Notes: generated by a model not told the origin, from the letters alone. A stretch of DNA of 32,500 nt from Nymphaea colorata (GCF_008831285.2 NC_045140.1:29821106-29853605), one strand, 5' to 3'; shown: positions 1 through 10,835, counted from the stretch's first letter. Program-made: numbers and translations.

Positions 1-1182
1 GAGGAGCGGCGGCTACGGGATTGACCTAAATGATTGGTAACTCGAGATCCTAGGACGATCTCGAGCAGAGACACGTGGAAGGTTAGGGTGCTACGAAGTT
101 AGGAGCTGGGGAGATGATGACACGTGGATGAAATCGACGGACAAGAAGGAAATACGAGTACTAACCTTAGCGACGACCGGCGGCAAGGCTGAGACGAATC
201 CTCCACGTGCGGCGGCTAGGGTTTTAGCTTCGTTCCCTTTGTCCAAATTGCCTCTTCTTCAGACTGAACAACACCCTTGAGGGCGAGGGTATTCTGGTCT
301 GATTCCGCCGGAATTAATGGTACTGACCGGGAGTAGCAGGGATCGCCGGAATCTCCGAGTTCCGGCGAAGGTGCGGTCTAGAGCTCCACCCGTTAGAACT
401 CACTCCAATTTGATTATTTGATCTTTGGGATGGAGGCGATTCCGAGGGTCAACTCAATTTTGCAGATCGTGTCCAGAACCCTTGTTTCCTGAGTTCATGA
501 AGTCTCTGGACCGAGAGTCTTGTATGGCTGAACCGAGTATAAATGATACAAATTCGTGTTCGTGGGGCTCGCGGTTCGATTCGATCAACGTGTTAGCAAG
601 GGGGATTAATCGGAGTTTCCCCAAACTGTGTAAGGGACTGATTCCAACAGATTTCTTCGTTACCTCTAAGTCAGGCCTCGGGTATGCCGAGGGAAGACCC
701 CAGAAGATAAGAAGAACGCTGTTCCAATCGATCTCAACACGACTTTGGCGAAAACACGAAAATCTCAAGTACTAACCTCTTTGTCGATATTGAAGCCGAG
801 GTAAACCGCGCCTTCAATCTTCCTTGTTCCAGCTTCAGCCTCTCCACTTCTTCGTGTTCAAGAAGAGGGCACCGAATCCGGACTTGCTTTAAGCTAGGGA
901 TGTACCGTGGACAAGGGAGGGACCGCCGCCGTGAGGAAGAGATCCGCCGATGCCGTGCTGCCTTATGCCGGTGTCTAAGGACTTTGGCTCTTCAAGGACA
1001 GGATTTGAGGGGATTGGAAGCGCCTTGGAGGTAGAGGACGCGAGGGGGAAGAAGACGCCAGGCTCGGGTGAGCAAGGTGGGAGACGAGAAGGAGAGAGAG
1101 ACCTCGAGAGAGGAGAGAGAAGAATTCCGAACAAATGATTCCTTAATCTCAAAATTGCATACAATGTACAAGATCCAAAAAG

Positions 1183-1190
1183 TATATATA
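1183..1190 (-). promoter_or_regulatory. TE-A LTR TATA box (3' LTR copy)
   Basis: The minus strand reads TATATATA here, about 635 bp into the LTR. It is followed by GGATCTTGTA and TATGCAA, and then a CT-rich stretch. TE-C has a closely similar sequence downstream of its own TATA box (GGATCTGTATGCAA), which supports this as the core promoter. The start site itself is not visible. Confidence 0.6.
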
Positions 1191-1474
1191 CAAGTTCAAA
1201 TGAAGCGGGTTTGTATTTCATAACCCGCGCTAGATCTAATCCAACAACTAATGCGCCGAGCACACCCCGCTCGGCCTGGGTCTCGAGTTCAAAACTCGTT
1301 ATTGGCAAGGAATGGTTAAGTGCGAAAGCAAAGACTGAAAATGACTAAGTGCTGGAAGGAAACGAGCGGCCTAGTGCCTAAGCTCGAAATTTAAACGAAT
1401 CGTCCCTGAGCCTTGTGAGCCCAGGGCGGGGACCTCGTGTGGGTTGCCGCCCACACTTCGGTTAGATGCGCATG

Positions 1475-1497
1475 GGCTAAGTCTGTTTGACTTAGCC
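1475..1497 (-). other. U3 hairpin of TE-A (3' LTR copy)
   Basis: Perfect 9-bp inverted repeat, arms GGCTAAGTC and GACTTAGCC with a 5-nt loop. It lies between the stop codon of the LTR-encoded pol tail and the TATA box. A smaller hairpin, CCTAG-GATT-CTAGG, sits next to it at 1503-1516. TE-B and TE-C have hairpins at the equivalent place. The role is unknown; 3'-end formation or RNA stability is possible. Confidence 0.5.
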
Positions 1498-1529
1498 GAT
1501 TGCCTAGGATTCTAGGTCTTAGAATCGGC

Positions 1530-4400
1530 TCAAGCGTCTAGGTTGACCGGACTCACATTAGAGGTTAACTTGACTAACTCGGTGAGTTCAACACTTAGTT
1601 CAGAAACGTCTTGAAGCCTATCCGGTTTGAGCACCTCTTCGGACCTGGTTGCTCCTCCCACTCCTCCCGCTGCAACCTGCGTTGGTGCTGCTTCAACATC
1701 TTGGGTTGAGTTGGCGACGTGCTCCATGGTCTGAGCCCACAACTCAGACGCCTTGCGCTTCAACCGGCTAGGTCCGGCCTGCTCTGTCGGCCTTGGGTCG
1801 GGACCATGAGATTGGTCCGTAACAGATTCCCCCTCCCTAAATTGCGCTTGTCCTCGAGCGCTAGAAGAGGGGAAGCGGTGGATTACTAACCCGAACTCTT
1901 CCCAAGAAGTTCCTTTATCTGGGCCCTCCCATTCCACGAGTACCTCATGCCTCGTCCTACCTTGGCGTTGGGCGTATCTGTGCTTTAAGATACGGTAGGG
2001 TGTTGGTAGTTGTTCCGGCATCTGTTCTATCATCGTTGGTACATCCCCATGATGCGGCTTAAGCCGTGTAACATGGAATACGGGGTGTACTAAAGCTGCT
2101 CTTGGAAGGCCTAACCTGTAGGCTGCCTTTCCTACCTTTTGTAGTACCGGATATGGGCCATAATAGCGAGGCAACAGTTTTGAGTAGGGCTGGCCCATCA
2201 ATGACCTCTGCTTTAGAGGCAACCTCTTCAGCCACACATACTGGCCCACTTCGAATTCACGGTCTTTCCTACCTTTATTATACACTTGTCTCATGCGGTT
2301 CTGCGCCTTGGCTATATTCTGCTTGAGTGCGTCTAGCACTTCTTCACGTGTGCGCAGTTCACAGTCAATTTGGTCGTCCTCAGCTGTGCCTCCTTCGTAC
2401 CTTGGTATAGCAGGAGGAGGGAACCCGTATACACCCTCGTATGGGGTCATGCCCGTGGACGAATGCAGACTAGTGTTATACGACCACTCTGCCCATGGTA
2501 AAAATTTTACCCATGTATTTGGTCGTTCTCCCGCGAAGCATCTCAGGTAGGTCTCTAGAGACCGGTTCACGATTTCGCTCTGACCATCTGTCTGTGGATG
2601 GTGGGCTGTGCTGAAGTTAAGCGTCGTACCCATTAACTTCATATACTCCTGCCAGAACGCACTGAGAAAGATTGAGTCACGGTCACATACGACCGACTGT
2701 GGCATTCCGTGGAGCTTGCCAATAAATTCTTGGTACACGCTGGCCACCATTGGCCCTTGATATGAACGTGGCAAGGGAGCGAAGTGGCTATACTTGGTGA
2801 GTCTATCCACTACCACAAGCACAGCTTCCTTGCCTTCAGAGCGGGGCATGGCGTCTATGAAATCCATGGTTACATCAGTCCATGGTTTCGTGGGTATGGG
2901 GAGGGGATTCAAGTGACCTGGAGGCTTGATTGCCTCGTATTTCTCCCTCTGACATACCACGCACTTTCTGATGTAACGTTGTACGTCCGCCTTCATGCCG
3001 CGCCACCAAAACTGGGCTTTTATTCTACCAAGGGTTTTTGAAACCCCCTCATGACCTGCGGCTGGAGTGTCATGGAAGTGTTGCAAGAGTTCTTGCTTAA
3101 GCCCAGAGTTAGGAGAAATCACTGCGCGATTCTTCCTAAACAAGAGATTCCCTCTGACCGTGTACAAGGGGATAGATCCGGGATTCTGTTCTACTGATGC
3201 TCGAATTAGCCTCAATGCTTGGTCTTCTTGTTGCTCTTGGGTTAATCGTTCCCATATATCCGTCTCTACCACAGAGAGTGTCATGAACTGCTCGGTCAAA
3301 CGGGAAAGCGAATCTGCCGCTGTGTTATCCGGACCTTTCTTATACTCAATCTCAAAATCGTATCCTAGCAGCTTGGCCAGCCAACGCTGTTGGGTAGGCG
3401 TAGATACTCTTTGTTTGAGCATGTATTTTAACGAATTCTGGTCCGTTTTGACTACGAATCTGTGCCCTATCAGATAAGGCCGCCACTTTTCAACTGCCAA
3501 TACTATCGCTAAGAGCTCTTTCTCGTATGTAGAAAGAGGTTTTGCCCTACTGGTTAGGGCTTTTGACATATAGGCGATAGGATGGCCTTCTTGACTTAAG
3601 ACGGCTCCGACTCCAACATCACATGCGTCTGTCTCGATTGTAAATTGTTTGTTGAAGTCCGGTAGGGTAAGCACTGGCGCAGTTATAAGGGCATTTTTCA
3701 ACTTATCAAAGGCTGCCCTAGCCTTTTCTGACCATTGAAAGGCTCCCTTTTTTAACATCTGGGTTAAGGGTTGAGCTATTAGCCCATAACCTTGGATGAA
3801 GCGCCTGTAGTAGCCCGTAAGGCCTAGAAAGCCTCTGAGTCCTTTCAGATCCTTAGGCAGTGGCCATCTTTGCATGGCATCCAATTTTTCGGGGTCTGCC
3901 CGAACCCCTTGTTGGCACACGATGTGCCCAAGATAACCAATGCTCGGTTGTCCAAAGCTGCATTTGGACCGTTTTGCATACAGTTGGTTATCACGTAGCA
4001 CCTGAAGAGCTGTTGCAAGGTGCTTCTCATGCAATTCCTCTGTCTGACTATATATAAGAATGTCGTCGAAGAAGACCAATATAAAATCTCGGAGGTATTG
4101 TCGAAAGACATCGTTCATGCATCTTTGAAATGTTGCCGGTGCGTTAGTTAGACCGAAAGGCATTACGAGGAATTCGTAGTGCCCGTCATGTGTCCTGAAT
4201 GCCGTCTTGGGGACGTCATCCTTACACATTCTGATTTGATGGTAGCCTGCTCTCAAGTCTATCTTGGAGAATACGGTCGCTCCGGCTAGCTCATCCAACA
4301 ACTCATCGATGACAGGAATAGGATGCCTGTCCTTTACCGTGGCTTCGTTCAGGGCGCGGTAATCAACACAAAAGCGCCATGTATTATCCTTCTTCTTCAC
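1530..4400 (-). pseudogene. TE-A pol: RT, RNase H, integrase, chromodomain, LTR-encoded tail
   Basis: This frame is open for 956 codons. It has no natural start: its first codon is GTG, and it is really the continuation of gag-PR after a one-base loss at 4409/4410. Domains in order: RT with FFDD at residues 110-113; RNase H with acidic residues near 258, 294, 320 and 363; integrase zinc finger H443/H450/C480/C483; catalytic D513, D573, E609 with D-X35-E spacing; chromodomain about 800-845. The frame then reads through the polypurine tract (REGES) and adds 97 residues encoded by the LTR, including GGVGGAT and a basic LKRKASE. These enzymes copy element RNA into DNA and insert it; the chromodomain probably directs integration to chromatin. 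RT to chromodomain looks undamaged, but it is out of frame with gag. Confidence 0.93.
1825..1838 (-). other. TE-A polypurine tract
   Basis: The minus strand reads AGGGAGGGGGAATC directly before the LTR start TGTTACGG. It is the expected plus-strand DNA priming site. Unusually, it lies inside the pol reading frame, encoding R-E-G-E-S. Confidence 0.9.
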
Positions 4401-5947
4401 GAGTAAGACGGAGAAGAGAAAGGACTGCTGCTAGGCTGAACTATGCCACTCTCTAACATCTCTTTAACCAGACGCTCTATTTCGGCCTTCTGGTTATACC
4501 CATATCTGTAGGGCCTCACGTTGACCGGTTCGGCCCCTTGAGTCAATATGATTCGATGGTCGTAGGATCGAGGAGGAGGTAGTCCTTTTGGCTCCTCGAA
4601 CAAATCCTCATATCGGTCCAACACCGACTGTATCCGTGGAGGCACAATCTCTTCGTGCTCTTCTCTAGATGGCACATCAGTAGCTAGTGCCATCACCCAA
4701 CACGCTGGTTGTTCTGCCTCTATAGCTCGTAAGGCAGCCTTGGGACGTGTAATGCTCGTGATGCCTTGTAAGGTCATCGGCTCATCTTCTCCGTCGGGGG
4801 TGAAAGTCATGCTAAAATTCTTCACGTCCCATGATATGATACCCAAGGTAAAGAACCAGGGCATTCCAAGAATCAAATCTACTCCGTCGAGTGGAATAAC
4901 CAAGAAATCAATTTTGAAGGGTTTTTTCTTGATGACTACTTCCATATTCTTCCCTTCGTTAAGGCATTTCAGCCTTAGACCCCCTCCCACGACTATTGTT
5001 TGGGGTGAGCTAGATTCGAGGGCCACCTTACACTTTTTAGCTGCTTCCTCAGTTAGGAAGTTTCGCGTGGCCCCGTTGTCCAACAAAATGAGGATCTTCT
5101 TGCCGTTGATCCTCCCAAACACTCGGAATGAATTGGGCTTGTTTGGGTCTTGCATCGAGTGAAGAGACTCGGTCTCTGTGGGTTTCTCTTCCTTGGCGGG
5201 AGTCTCCTCCTTGGCTATTTCTTTTTTCTTCTCGGTCTTTTTAATTCGGCGCTTTTGAATTACTTCTTCCTCTGAAGAGGACGAGCTGGACTCGTAGGAA
5301 GCGCTGGAGGATGAGTCACTATCTGTACACGAGCTGGACTCCTCATCACTTATCACTTGTACCCTAAAGTAGGCTGGGCACTTGTGATATTTGTCCCATT
5401 TACCCTCACACCTATAGCACAGACCTTTGCGTCTGTATTCCTCAATTTGTTGAGGCGTGAGGTAGCGTAGGGGCGGTTTCTTGCCTTGCCCTTGATTGGA
5501 GTTGTGGTAGGGTCGTGGTTCGTTCCCTCTTTTGTAGGGAACTATCTCCTTTCTGGTGTTACGAGAAGCAGAGGGATAGGAGCTTCGTTTCCTCTGTTTA
5601 TCAAATTTATGAGCCTTTTTCTCGGCTCTTCTTTCCTCGATTCTCTCTTCGTATAGACGGGCCATGGCTATGCATTCTTCCAACTTCTCAAAGCGGTGAA
5701 TTTTCATCTCTCGCTTTATGTCATTTCTAAGGCCTCCTTTAAAAGCGCCGATGAGGGCCTTTTCCGGCCACCTGACCATGCTCGCTAGGCGCTCAAACTG
5801 CCTTTTGTAGGCTGGCACGGTAGTGGTCTGGACCAAATTTTTTAAGTCCTCATCGTAATCAATGAATGTTGAGTCCCCAAATTGGAGTTGGAGACTGGCC
5901 TTATACTTTTCCCAGGTTTGCTCTTCATTATTGTGGTTAAACCACAA
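4397..5947 (-). pseudogene. TE-A gag C-terminal half and protease (frame fragment)
   Basis: Open frame of 516 codons with no natural start: its first codon is TTG, within gag. It holds the end of the capsid-like gag domain (about 1-110), a basic region, a zinc knuckle with C177, C180, H188 and C190, a serine/acid-rich linker (about 203-228), the aspartic protease motif LLDNGA near residue 290 and the linker into RT. The protease has D-N-G, whereas TE-C has the usual D-S-G; this probably harms activity. The frame ends at a TGA just after FSSP because one base is missing relative to TE-C between 4409 and 4410. A second break lies just upstream, near 5958-5962, where the gag frame changes again. 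Confidence 0.88.
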
Positions 5948-6290
5948 TAATGCGTTGTAGCCTCTCCGGTCATGTTGGCCGTAGCTATCTCAATCCATTC
6001 TGCCTCTGGAACGTGGTGACATAGAAGTACCGCTTTGCCATGAAGAGCCATTCACGCAAGTGTTCACCATTGAACTTAGGGAACTCATATCGGACTGAGG
6101 GTGTCCGTCGCTCTTCTTGCCGTTGGTGGAATCGAGACCCTCTTCTTTGGCGAGCTGGAGACTCGTCTTGCTCCCCTTCGGACGTGATCTCAACTCGGTT
6201 TTGGCTATGGTGTCCAAATCGTGGGGCTCGGGGAGTCCTATCATCGTAGGCATCGGTTGATGCCTGCTTTGGGGAGGCGCCATGGTATTA
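5948..6290 (-). pseudogene. TE-A gag middle part split over several frames
   Basis: Gag-like sequence continues here but moves between frames. The section around 6020-6260 reads in a second frame (it includes FPKFNGEHL, matching FPRFNGKEP of TE-C gag). Near 6015 the reading moves to another frame (VPEAEWIEI), and near 5960 it moves again into the 4397-5947 frame. A further change lies at about 6260-6290, where the N-terminal frame stops making gag-like sense. Each of the two lower breaks looks like the loss of a single base compared with the expected gag. The result cannot encode a full gag. Confidence 0.7.
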
Positions 6291-6748
6291 CGTCGACCTC
6301 CTTCTGTACTCGTCCCAATATGAGAGATGTTATTGGGATCGACCTCAGTGTCGGTTTGGTAGTTCGGTGCAACTAACAAACCCTTACCCTTATCTGGGCG
6401 TGTATTCGGGCCCTGAGTAGCCCTCTCTGTGCCTTGTTGCTGGTTTGAGGTTAGAGCCCTAAACATTGCTCGTACTTCATCCATTTCGTTCTGTTGGTTC
6501 CTCCTCATTTCGGCTAAGTCTTTGTGGAGTTCGCCGAATTGTCTCTCTATATCCCTCCGTCTATGGTTTTCGGCTTTATCCATGTCTCTACGATACTGGC
6601 CGAATTCCCGCTCAAGGTTGCCTAGACGGTTAGTAGTATGCTCGGACATCTCCATGTTGGAAGCCCTATGAGCGACTTCTTGAGGGTCCGAAGTGGTTTC
6701 CTCAAGCACGGGCTCGTCGGGGTTCAAGTTTTTCTTAGACTTGGCCAT
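5990..6748 (-). pseudogene. TE-A gag N-terminal fragment
   Basis: I chose ATG 6748 because the protein then begins MAKSKK, parallel to MVKKKQ of TE-C gag; an upstream in-frame ATG at 6784 is less likely. The early part (about residues 30-110) is rich in Glu, Arg and Leu with heptad-like spacing and is probably a coiled coil, as in TE-C. A DKGKGLL stretch matches DKGKGIL of TE-C. After about 6290 the frame no longer matches gag, and it runs into a stop at 5990. Gag would form the particle shell and bind element RNA. This copy is non-functional. Confidence 0.8.
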
Positions 6749-7309
6749 TTGTAAAATCTGGTTGGACCAGCGCCAAGGATGCACTATGCTAAGTAAATCC
6801 TAGCTACGAAATTCCAAAAACTGACTATACTGCCACTCTTAAAACTGAAAATCAATTCGAAGACTAGCTGCCACTCTTAATTCTGTCCACGCTGCCGATG
6901 CTCCAGCTGCCGCGCGTGAGACCTAAGGCGAGGGAGACGGGTTGGCCCGCCTAATGCCGCACTTCGCTTAAGTGCCTCGGCAATCACACTTCGCTCTAGG
7001 CCGGGCTCAAAGAGCCTAAATCACCGCACTCTCCTAGTGCCTCGGTGACGCGCCTCGAGCTTGGCTGCCCTCGGGTGTACAAGGAGTACAACCCTACACT
7101 TGCCAAGAGTGGACAAGCGAAGCCTAGATCTACGCAACTAAAGAAACCGTGGCTGGACTACGACTGCTATACTGACACTAGAAAACCCAAATCTGAAAAG
7201 AAGACCGCTGAAATAATCAGAAAACCACAAGAAATCCGCTGGCACTGCCCGTTGATGTCGACGATGCGAAGGTCCAAGTGCTCAAACTGACGGATATTCC
7301 TCAAGAGGC
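6749..7309 (-). other. TE-A untranslated leader between primer-binding site and gag
   Basis: There is no convincing gene. The stretch contains two copies of a small hairpin joined to the same flank: arms CACTT/AAGTG then CCTCGG (6960-6980), and arms CACT/AGTG then CCTCGG (7027-7045). The rest shows nothing I can name. Confidence 0.6.
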
Positions 7310-7321
7310 GCTCTGATACCA
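7310..7321 (-). other. TE-A primer-binding site (initiator tRNA-Met)
   Basis: The minus strand reads TGGTATCAGAGC, complementary to the 3' end of plant initiator tRNA-Met. It lies two bases downstream of the 5' LTR end (CA at 7325-7324). It primes minus-strand DNA synthesis. Confidence 0.95.
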
Positions 7322-7841
7322 ATTGTTAGGACCACACCGGTTGGCCTAAGAAAATCCGACCGATGCAATCCTAATCCTCCCAGGACCTTCTTGAGGCCTA
7401 TTCTAAAACCGAAAAATCCTAAACAAGTAATTACAGAAAGTTACCCGGCCGGACAGGACCCCGGCGCAAACCCAGTTAGGTGAAGGAATACAAGTCGAGG
7501 ATACCCTTTCTTCAAAACCTAACTATGGATAGCCTACTACAAAAGAACTAAGGGGGTTGACGAGGCCTTACAAACGTGAGCGATACAAATATTAATTCTC
7601 TCGCAACTCACTCACAAACCACGCAAACCACTGGTAACGGCCAAACCACACCCAACAAAAGCAAATAGGGAGGTAACGCTCCTTGTGGTCGTGTCTCGGG
7701 CACAGTGCCCTCGAGGTACCTCACGGGGGAGCAGGGCCGAAGCCAAGGCTAAAGCAAAACATAAAGCAACTATGATGCTGTCCTAAAACAAACAAAAGCA
7801 AATTCCCGCCCGCGGCTACAAGGGGGATCAAGGGATTACCG

Positions 7842-7899
7842 GCCAAGGTAAACCTTGGCGTAGCTGGATAAGCACCCGAGGTGAGAACCAACCCTCGGG
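7842..7899 (-). ncRNA. Paired U5 leader hairpins of TE-A (candidate cis-acting RNA structure)
   Basis: Hairpin 1 is 7842-7859: arms GCCAAGG and CCTTGGC around TAAA. Hairpin 2 is 7875-7899: arms CCCGAGG and CCTCGGG around an 11-nt loop. The gap between them is 15 nt. TE-B and TE-C have the same pair with gaps of 16 and 14 nt and different but still pairing bases. It is transcribed as part of the leader. Function is inferred only. Confidence 0.55.
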
Positions 7900-10543
7900 T
7901 ATTGCAGCTTGCTGTTCAAGAAGGCCGGTTGAGGAGAGCCTCCTCGCTCGCCTGCTGCACTATTCAATCCGCTGGCCGAATGGTGTTGGGCGATGAACTC
8001 GCCGCTGAGATCCTGGCCCCCGCGCCTGAAGGGGTGGCCGCTCGCTGCTGGCCGAGAGTTCGCGCTGTCGCTGGACGCGCGTCTACCGGGTGGAAGCAGA
8101 ACGGCGGGCCGCCTGGAAGGAGCCGAGCGCCGGAATGCTTGCGGATGTAGTCTGAGGAGATGCGGGCAGCGCGTGTAGCTACCGATATGGGTCGCGCTCA
8201 GCGCTGAGGACGATGACCGATGCCGGAGAGAGAGACGCTGTCGGGCCGGAAGGGACGCCTGTGTGCCGAGGGGGGCTGCTGCCGGGAAGACAGCGCCTAC
8301 CTGCCTGCCTTCGGTTGTGACTCAGTCACGCTCGCCGCTGGGTGCCAACGGTGAAGGTCACGATCGAGGCAAGGGGGCCGGAGGGAGCCGGCGTAGCCTA
8401 GTCCTAACTAAGGCTGGGGTTGGCTCGGTTCGGCTGGGTTCTACTAGGTAGGCCGGTTTAGTCAAGGTGGGCTCGGGTTGAGGTTGGCCAAGAAGGTTAA
8501 GGGAATAGGTTCGAAATGGGTGACCTAACTACGTGAGGCTTAAGCGAGGTGGTTTGGGTCGGGTCTAAGCCCGCGGATATGGTCAATGTTGACCGAGTGA
8601 GGTCAGGGTTGACTAAGGTGGGTGGTTGACTAATGGACCTAGCTGAGTGGGTCCTGGTAGATTGGGTCAAGGGACGCTCGAGCTAGACTCGAGCCGACTA
8701 GGGTAGCTTGAACTAAGAGGGCTCGGTGGAAGAGATGACCTAGTGTTGACTAAGGTTAAGACAAGTGATGTTGGTCTAGGTAGGTTCAGTCAAAAGGGTT
8801 GACCTACGGCGAGGGAGGTGCGAGAGGGTGCCTAGGAGGACTCGGTTGACTTGGCTGGTCTTGCCAAGATGGTGCACCACGATCTTGCCACGCGGCAAGA
8901 TCAACGACCGACAGAGATGACGCGGAATTAATCACGCGTAGAGGAGATGCGAGGAGGAGTTGCCTAAATGGTAGGGGAGAAAACTGAAATCGAATGAACC
9001 TGGACAGAATTCCAGGTCGATTCTCTTGATCTCTCGAGAATCCTCAACAAGTCTTGGATGACGCCACGTGGAGAGATGAGAGGCTATGGATTGACGCGGT
9101 AAGGAGGTGGAAACGAATGCGGCAAGGTGATGACGACACGCACGGTATTTCCTAAAACAGCTAAGGTAAGAGGCTATCGGGTGACCGCGTGGAGCTAGCT
9201 GGGCGTTGCGTCAAAACGCGTGGGACCCAGCTAGATCGTGCAGGGAGAGGTTGGCTGAGGTGGCTGATGGAGGGAGCACAGATGATTGACACCTGGCAGG
9301 ATAGAGGGCCGAGGCGTTCTCGGATTAGGGTTGACTCTAGTGAAGAATGCGAGAAAGCAAGGAGGAGCGGCGGCTACGGGATTGACCTAAATGATTGGTA
9401 ACTCGAGATCCTAGGACGATCTCGAGCAGAGACACGTGGAAGGTTAGGGTGCTACGAAGTTAGGAGCTGGGGAGATGATGACACGTGGATGAAATCGACG
9501 GACAAGAAGGAAATACGAGTACTAACCTTAGCGACGACCGGCGGCAAGGCTGAGACGAATCCTCCACGTGCGGCGGCTAGGGTTTTAGCTTCGTTCCCTT
9601 TGTCCAAATTGCCTCTTCTTCAGACTGAACAACACCCTTGAGGGCGAGGGTATTCTGGTCTGATTCCGCCGGAATTAATGGTACTGACCGGGAGTAGCAG
9701 GGATCGCCGGAATCTCCGAGTTCCGGCGAAGGTGCGGTCTAGAGCTCCACCCGTTAGAACTCACTCCAATTTGATTATTTGATCTTTGGGATGGAGGCGA
9801 TTCCGAGGGTCAACTCAATTTTGCAGATCGTGTCCAGAACCCTTGTTTCCTGAGTTCATGAAGTCTCTGGACCGAGCGTCTTGTATGGCTGAACCGAGTA
9901 TAAATGATACAAATTCGTGCTCGTGGGGCTCGCGGTTCGATTCGATCAACGTGTTAGCAAGGGGGATTAATCGGAGTTTCCCCAAACTGTGTAAGGGACT
10001 GATTCCAACAGATTTCTTCGTTACCTCTAAGTCAGGCCTCGGGTATGCCGAGGGAAGACCCCAGAAGATAAGAAGAACGCTGTTCCAATCGATCTCAACA
10101 CGACTTTGGCGAAAACACGAAAATCTCAAGTACTAACCTCTTTGTCGATATTGAAGCCGAGGTAAACCGCGCCTTCAATCTTCCTTGTTCCAGCTTCAGC
10201 CTCTCCACTTCTTCGTGTTCAAGAAGAGGGCACCGAATCCGGACTTGCTTTAAGCTAGGGATGTACCGTGGACAAGGGAGGGACCGCCGCCGTGAGGAAG
10301 AGATCCGCCGATGCCGTGCTGCCTTATGCCGGTGTCTAAGGACTTTGGCTCTTCAAGGACAGGATTTGAGGGGATTGGAAGCGCCTTGGAGGTAGAGGAC
10401 GCGAGGGGGAAGAAGACGCCAGGCTCGGGTGAGCAAGGTGGGAGACGAGAAGGAGAGAGAGACCTCGAGAGAGGAGAGAGAAGAATTCCGAACAAATGAT
10501 TCCTTAATCTCAAAATTGCATACAATGTACAAGATCCAAAAAG

Positions 10544-10551
10544 TATATATA
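10544..10551 (-). promoter_or_regulatory. TE-A LTR TATA box (5' LTR copy)
   Basis: Second copy of the TATATATA box at 1183-1190. This is the one positioned to drive the element transcript. It is 3.2 kb from the LTR end, so the leader before gag would be nearly 3.8 kb. Confidence 0.6.
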
Positions 10552-10835
10552 CAAGTTCAAATGAAGCGGGTTTGTATTTCATAACCCGCGCTAGATCTAA
10601 TCCAACAACTAATGCGCCGAGCACACCCCGCTCGGCCTGGGTCTCGAGTTCAAAACTCGTTATTGGCAAGGAATGGTTAAGTGCGAAAGCAAAGACTGAA
10701 AATGACTAAGTGCTGGAAGGAAACGAGCGGCCTAGTGCCTAAGCTCGAAATTTAAACGAATCGTCCCTGAGCCTTGTGAGCCCAGGGCGGGGACCTCGTG
10801 TGGGTTGCCGCCCACACTTCGGTTAGATGCGCATG

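Larger units (their letters stand above)
1..1824 (-). repeat. TE-A 3' LTR (partial, U3 side)
   Basis: This is the U3 side of the downstream LTR; on the minus strand it begins TGTTACGGACC at 1824. The first 295 bp (1530-1824) are coding: they hold the C-terminal tail and stop of the pol ORF. Next come a hairpin with 9-bp arms (1475-1497) and a TATA box (1183-1190). Downstream lie a CT-rich leader and a donor-like AG|GTTAGT at 776. By eye I found two differences from the other copy: A516 versus C9877 and T559 versus C9920. Short ORFs such as 889-1308 recur in both LTRs, have no recognisable domain and are not treated as genes. Confidence 0.95.

Noticed and set aside
425-775. 116-codon plus-strand ORF repeated at 9786-10136, with a minus-strand shadow
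   Set aside because: Both are within LTR leader sequence on overlapping frames; no family features and no start context.
889-1308. 139-codon minus-strand ORF repeated at 10250-10669
   Set aside because: It lies across the LTR promoter and leader, has no recognisable domain, and recurs only because the LTRs are copies.
2102-4057. Plus-strand ORFs opposite TE-A pol (similar ones opposite TE-C pol and the FHA ORF)
   Set aside because: They are antisense shadows of a well-supported coding frame.
7881-8451. GC-rich plus-strand ORFs in the TE-A 5' LTR
   Set aside because: They are antisense to the element, short, and of LTR composition only.
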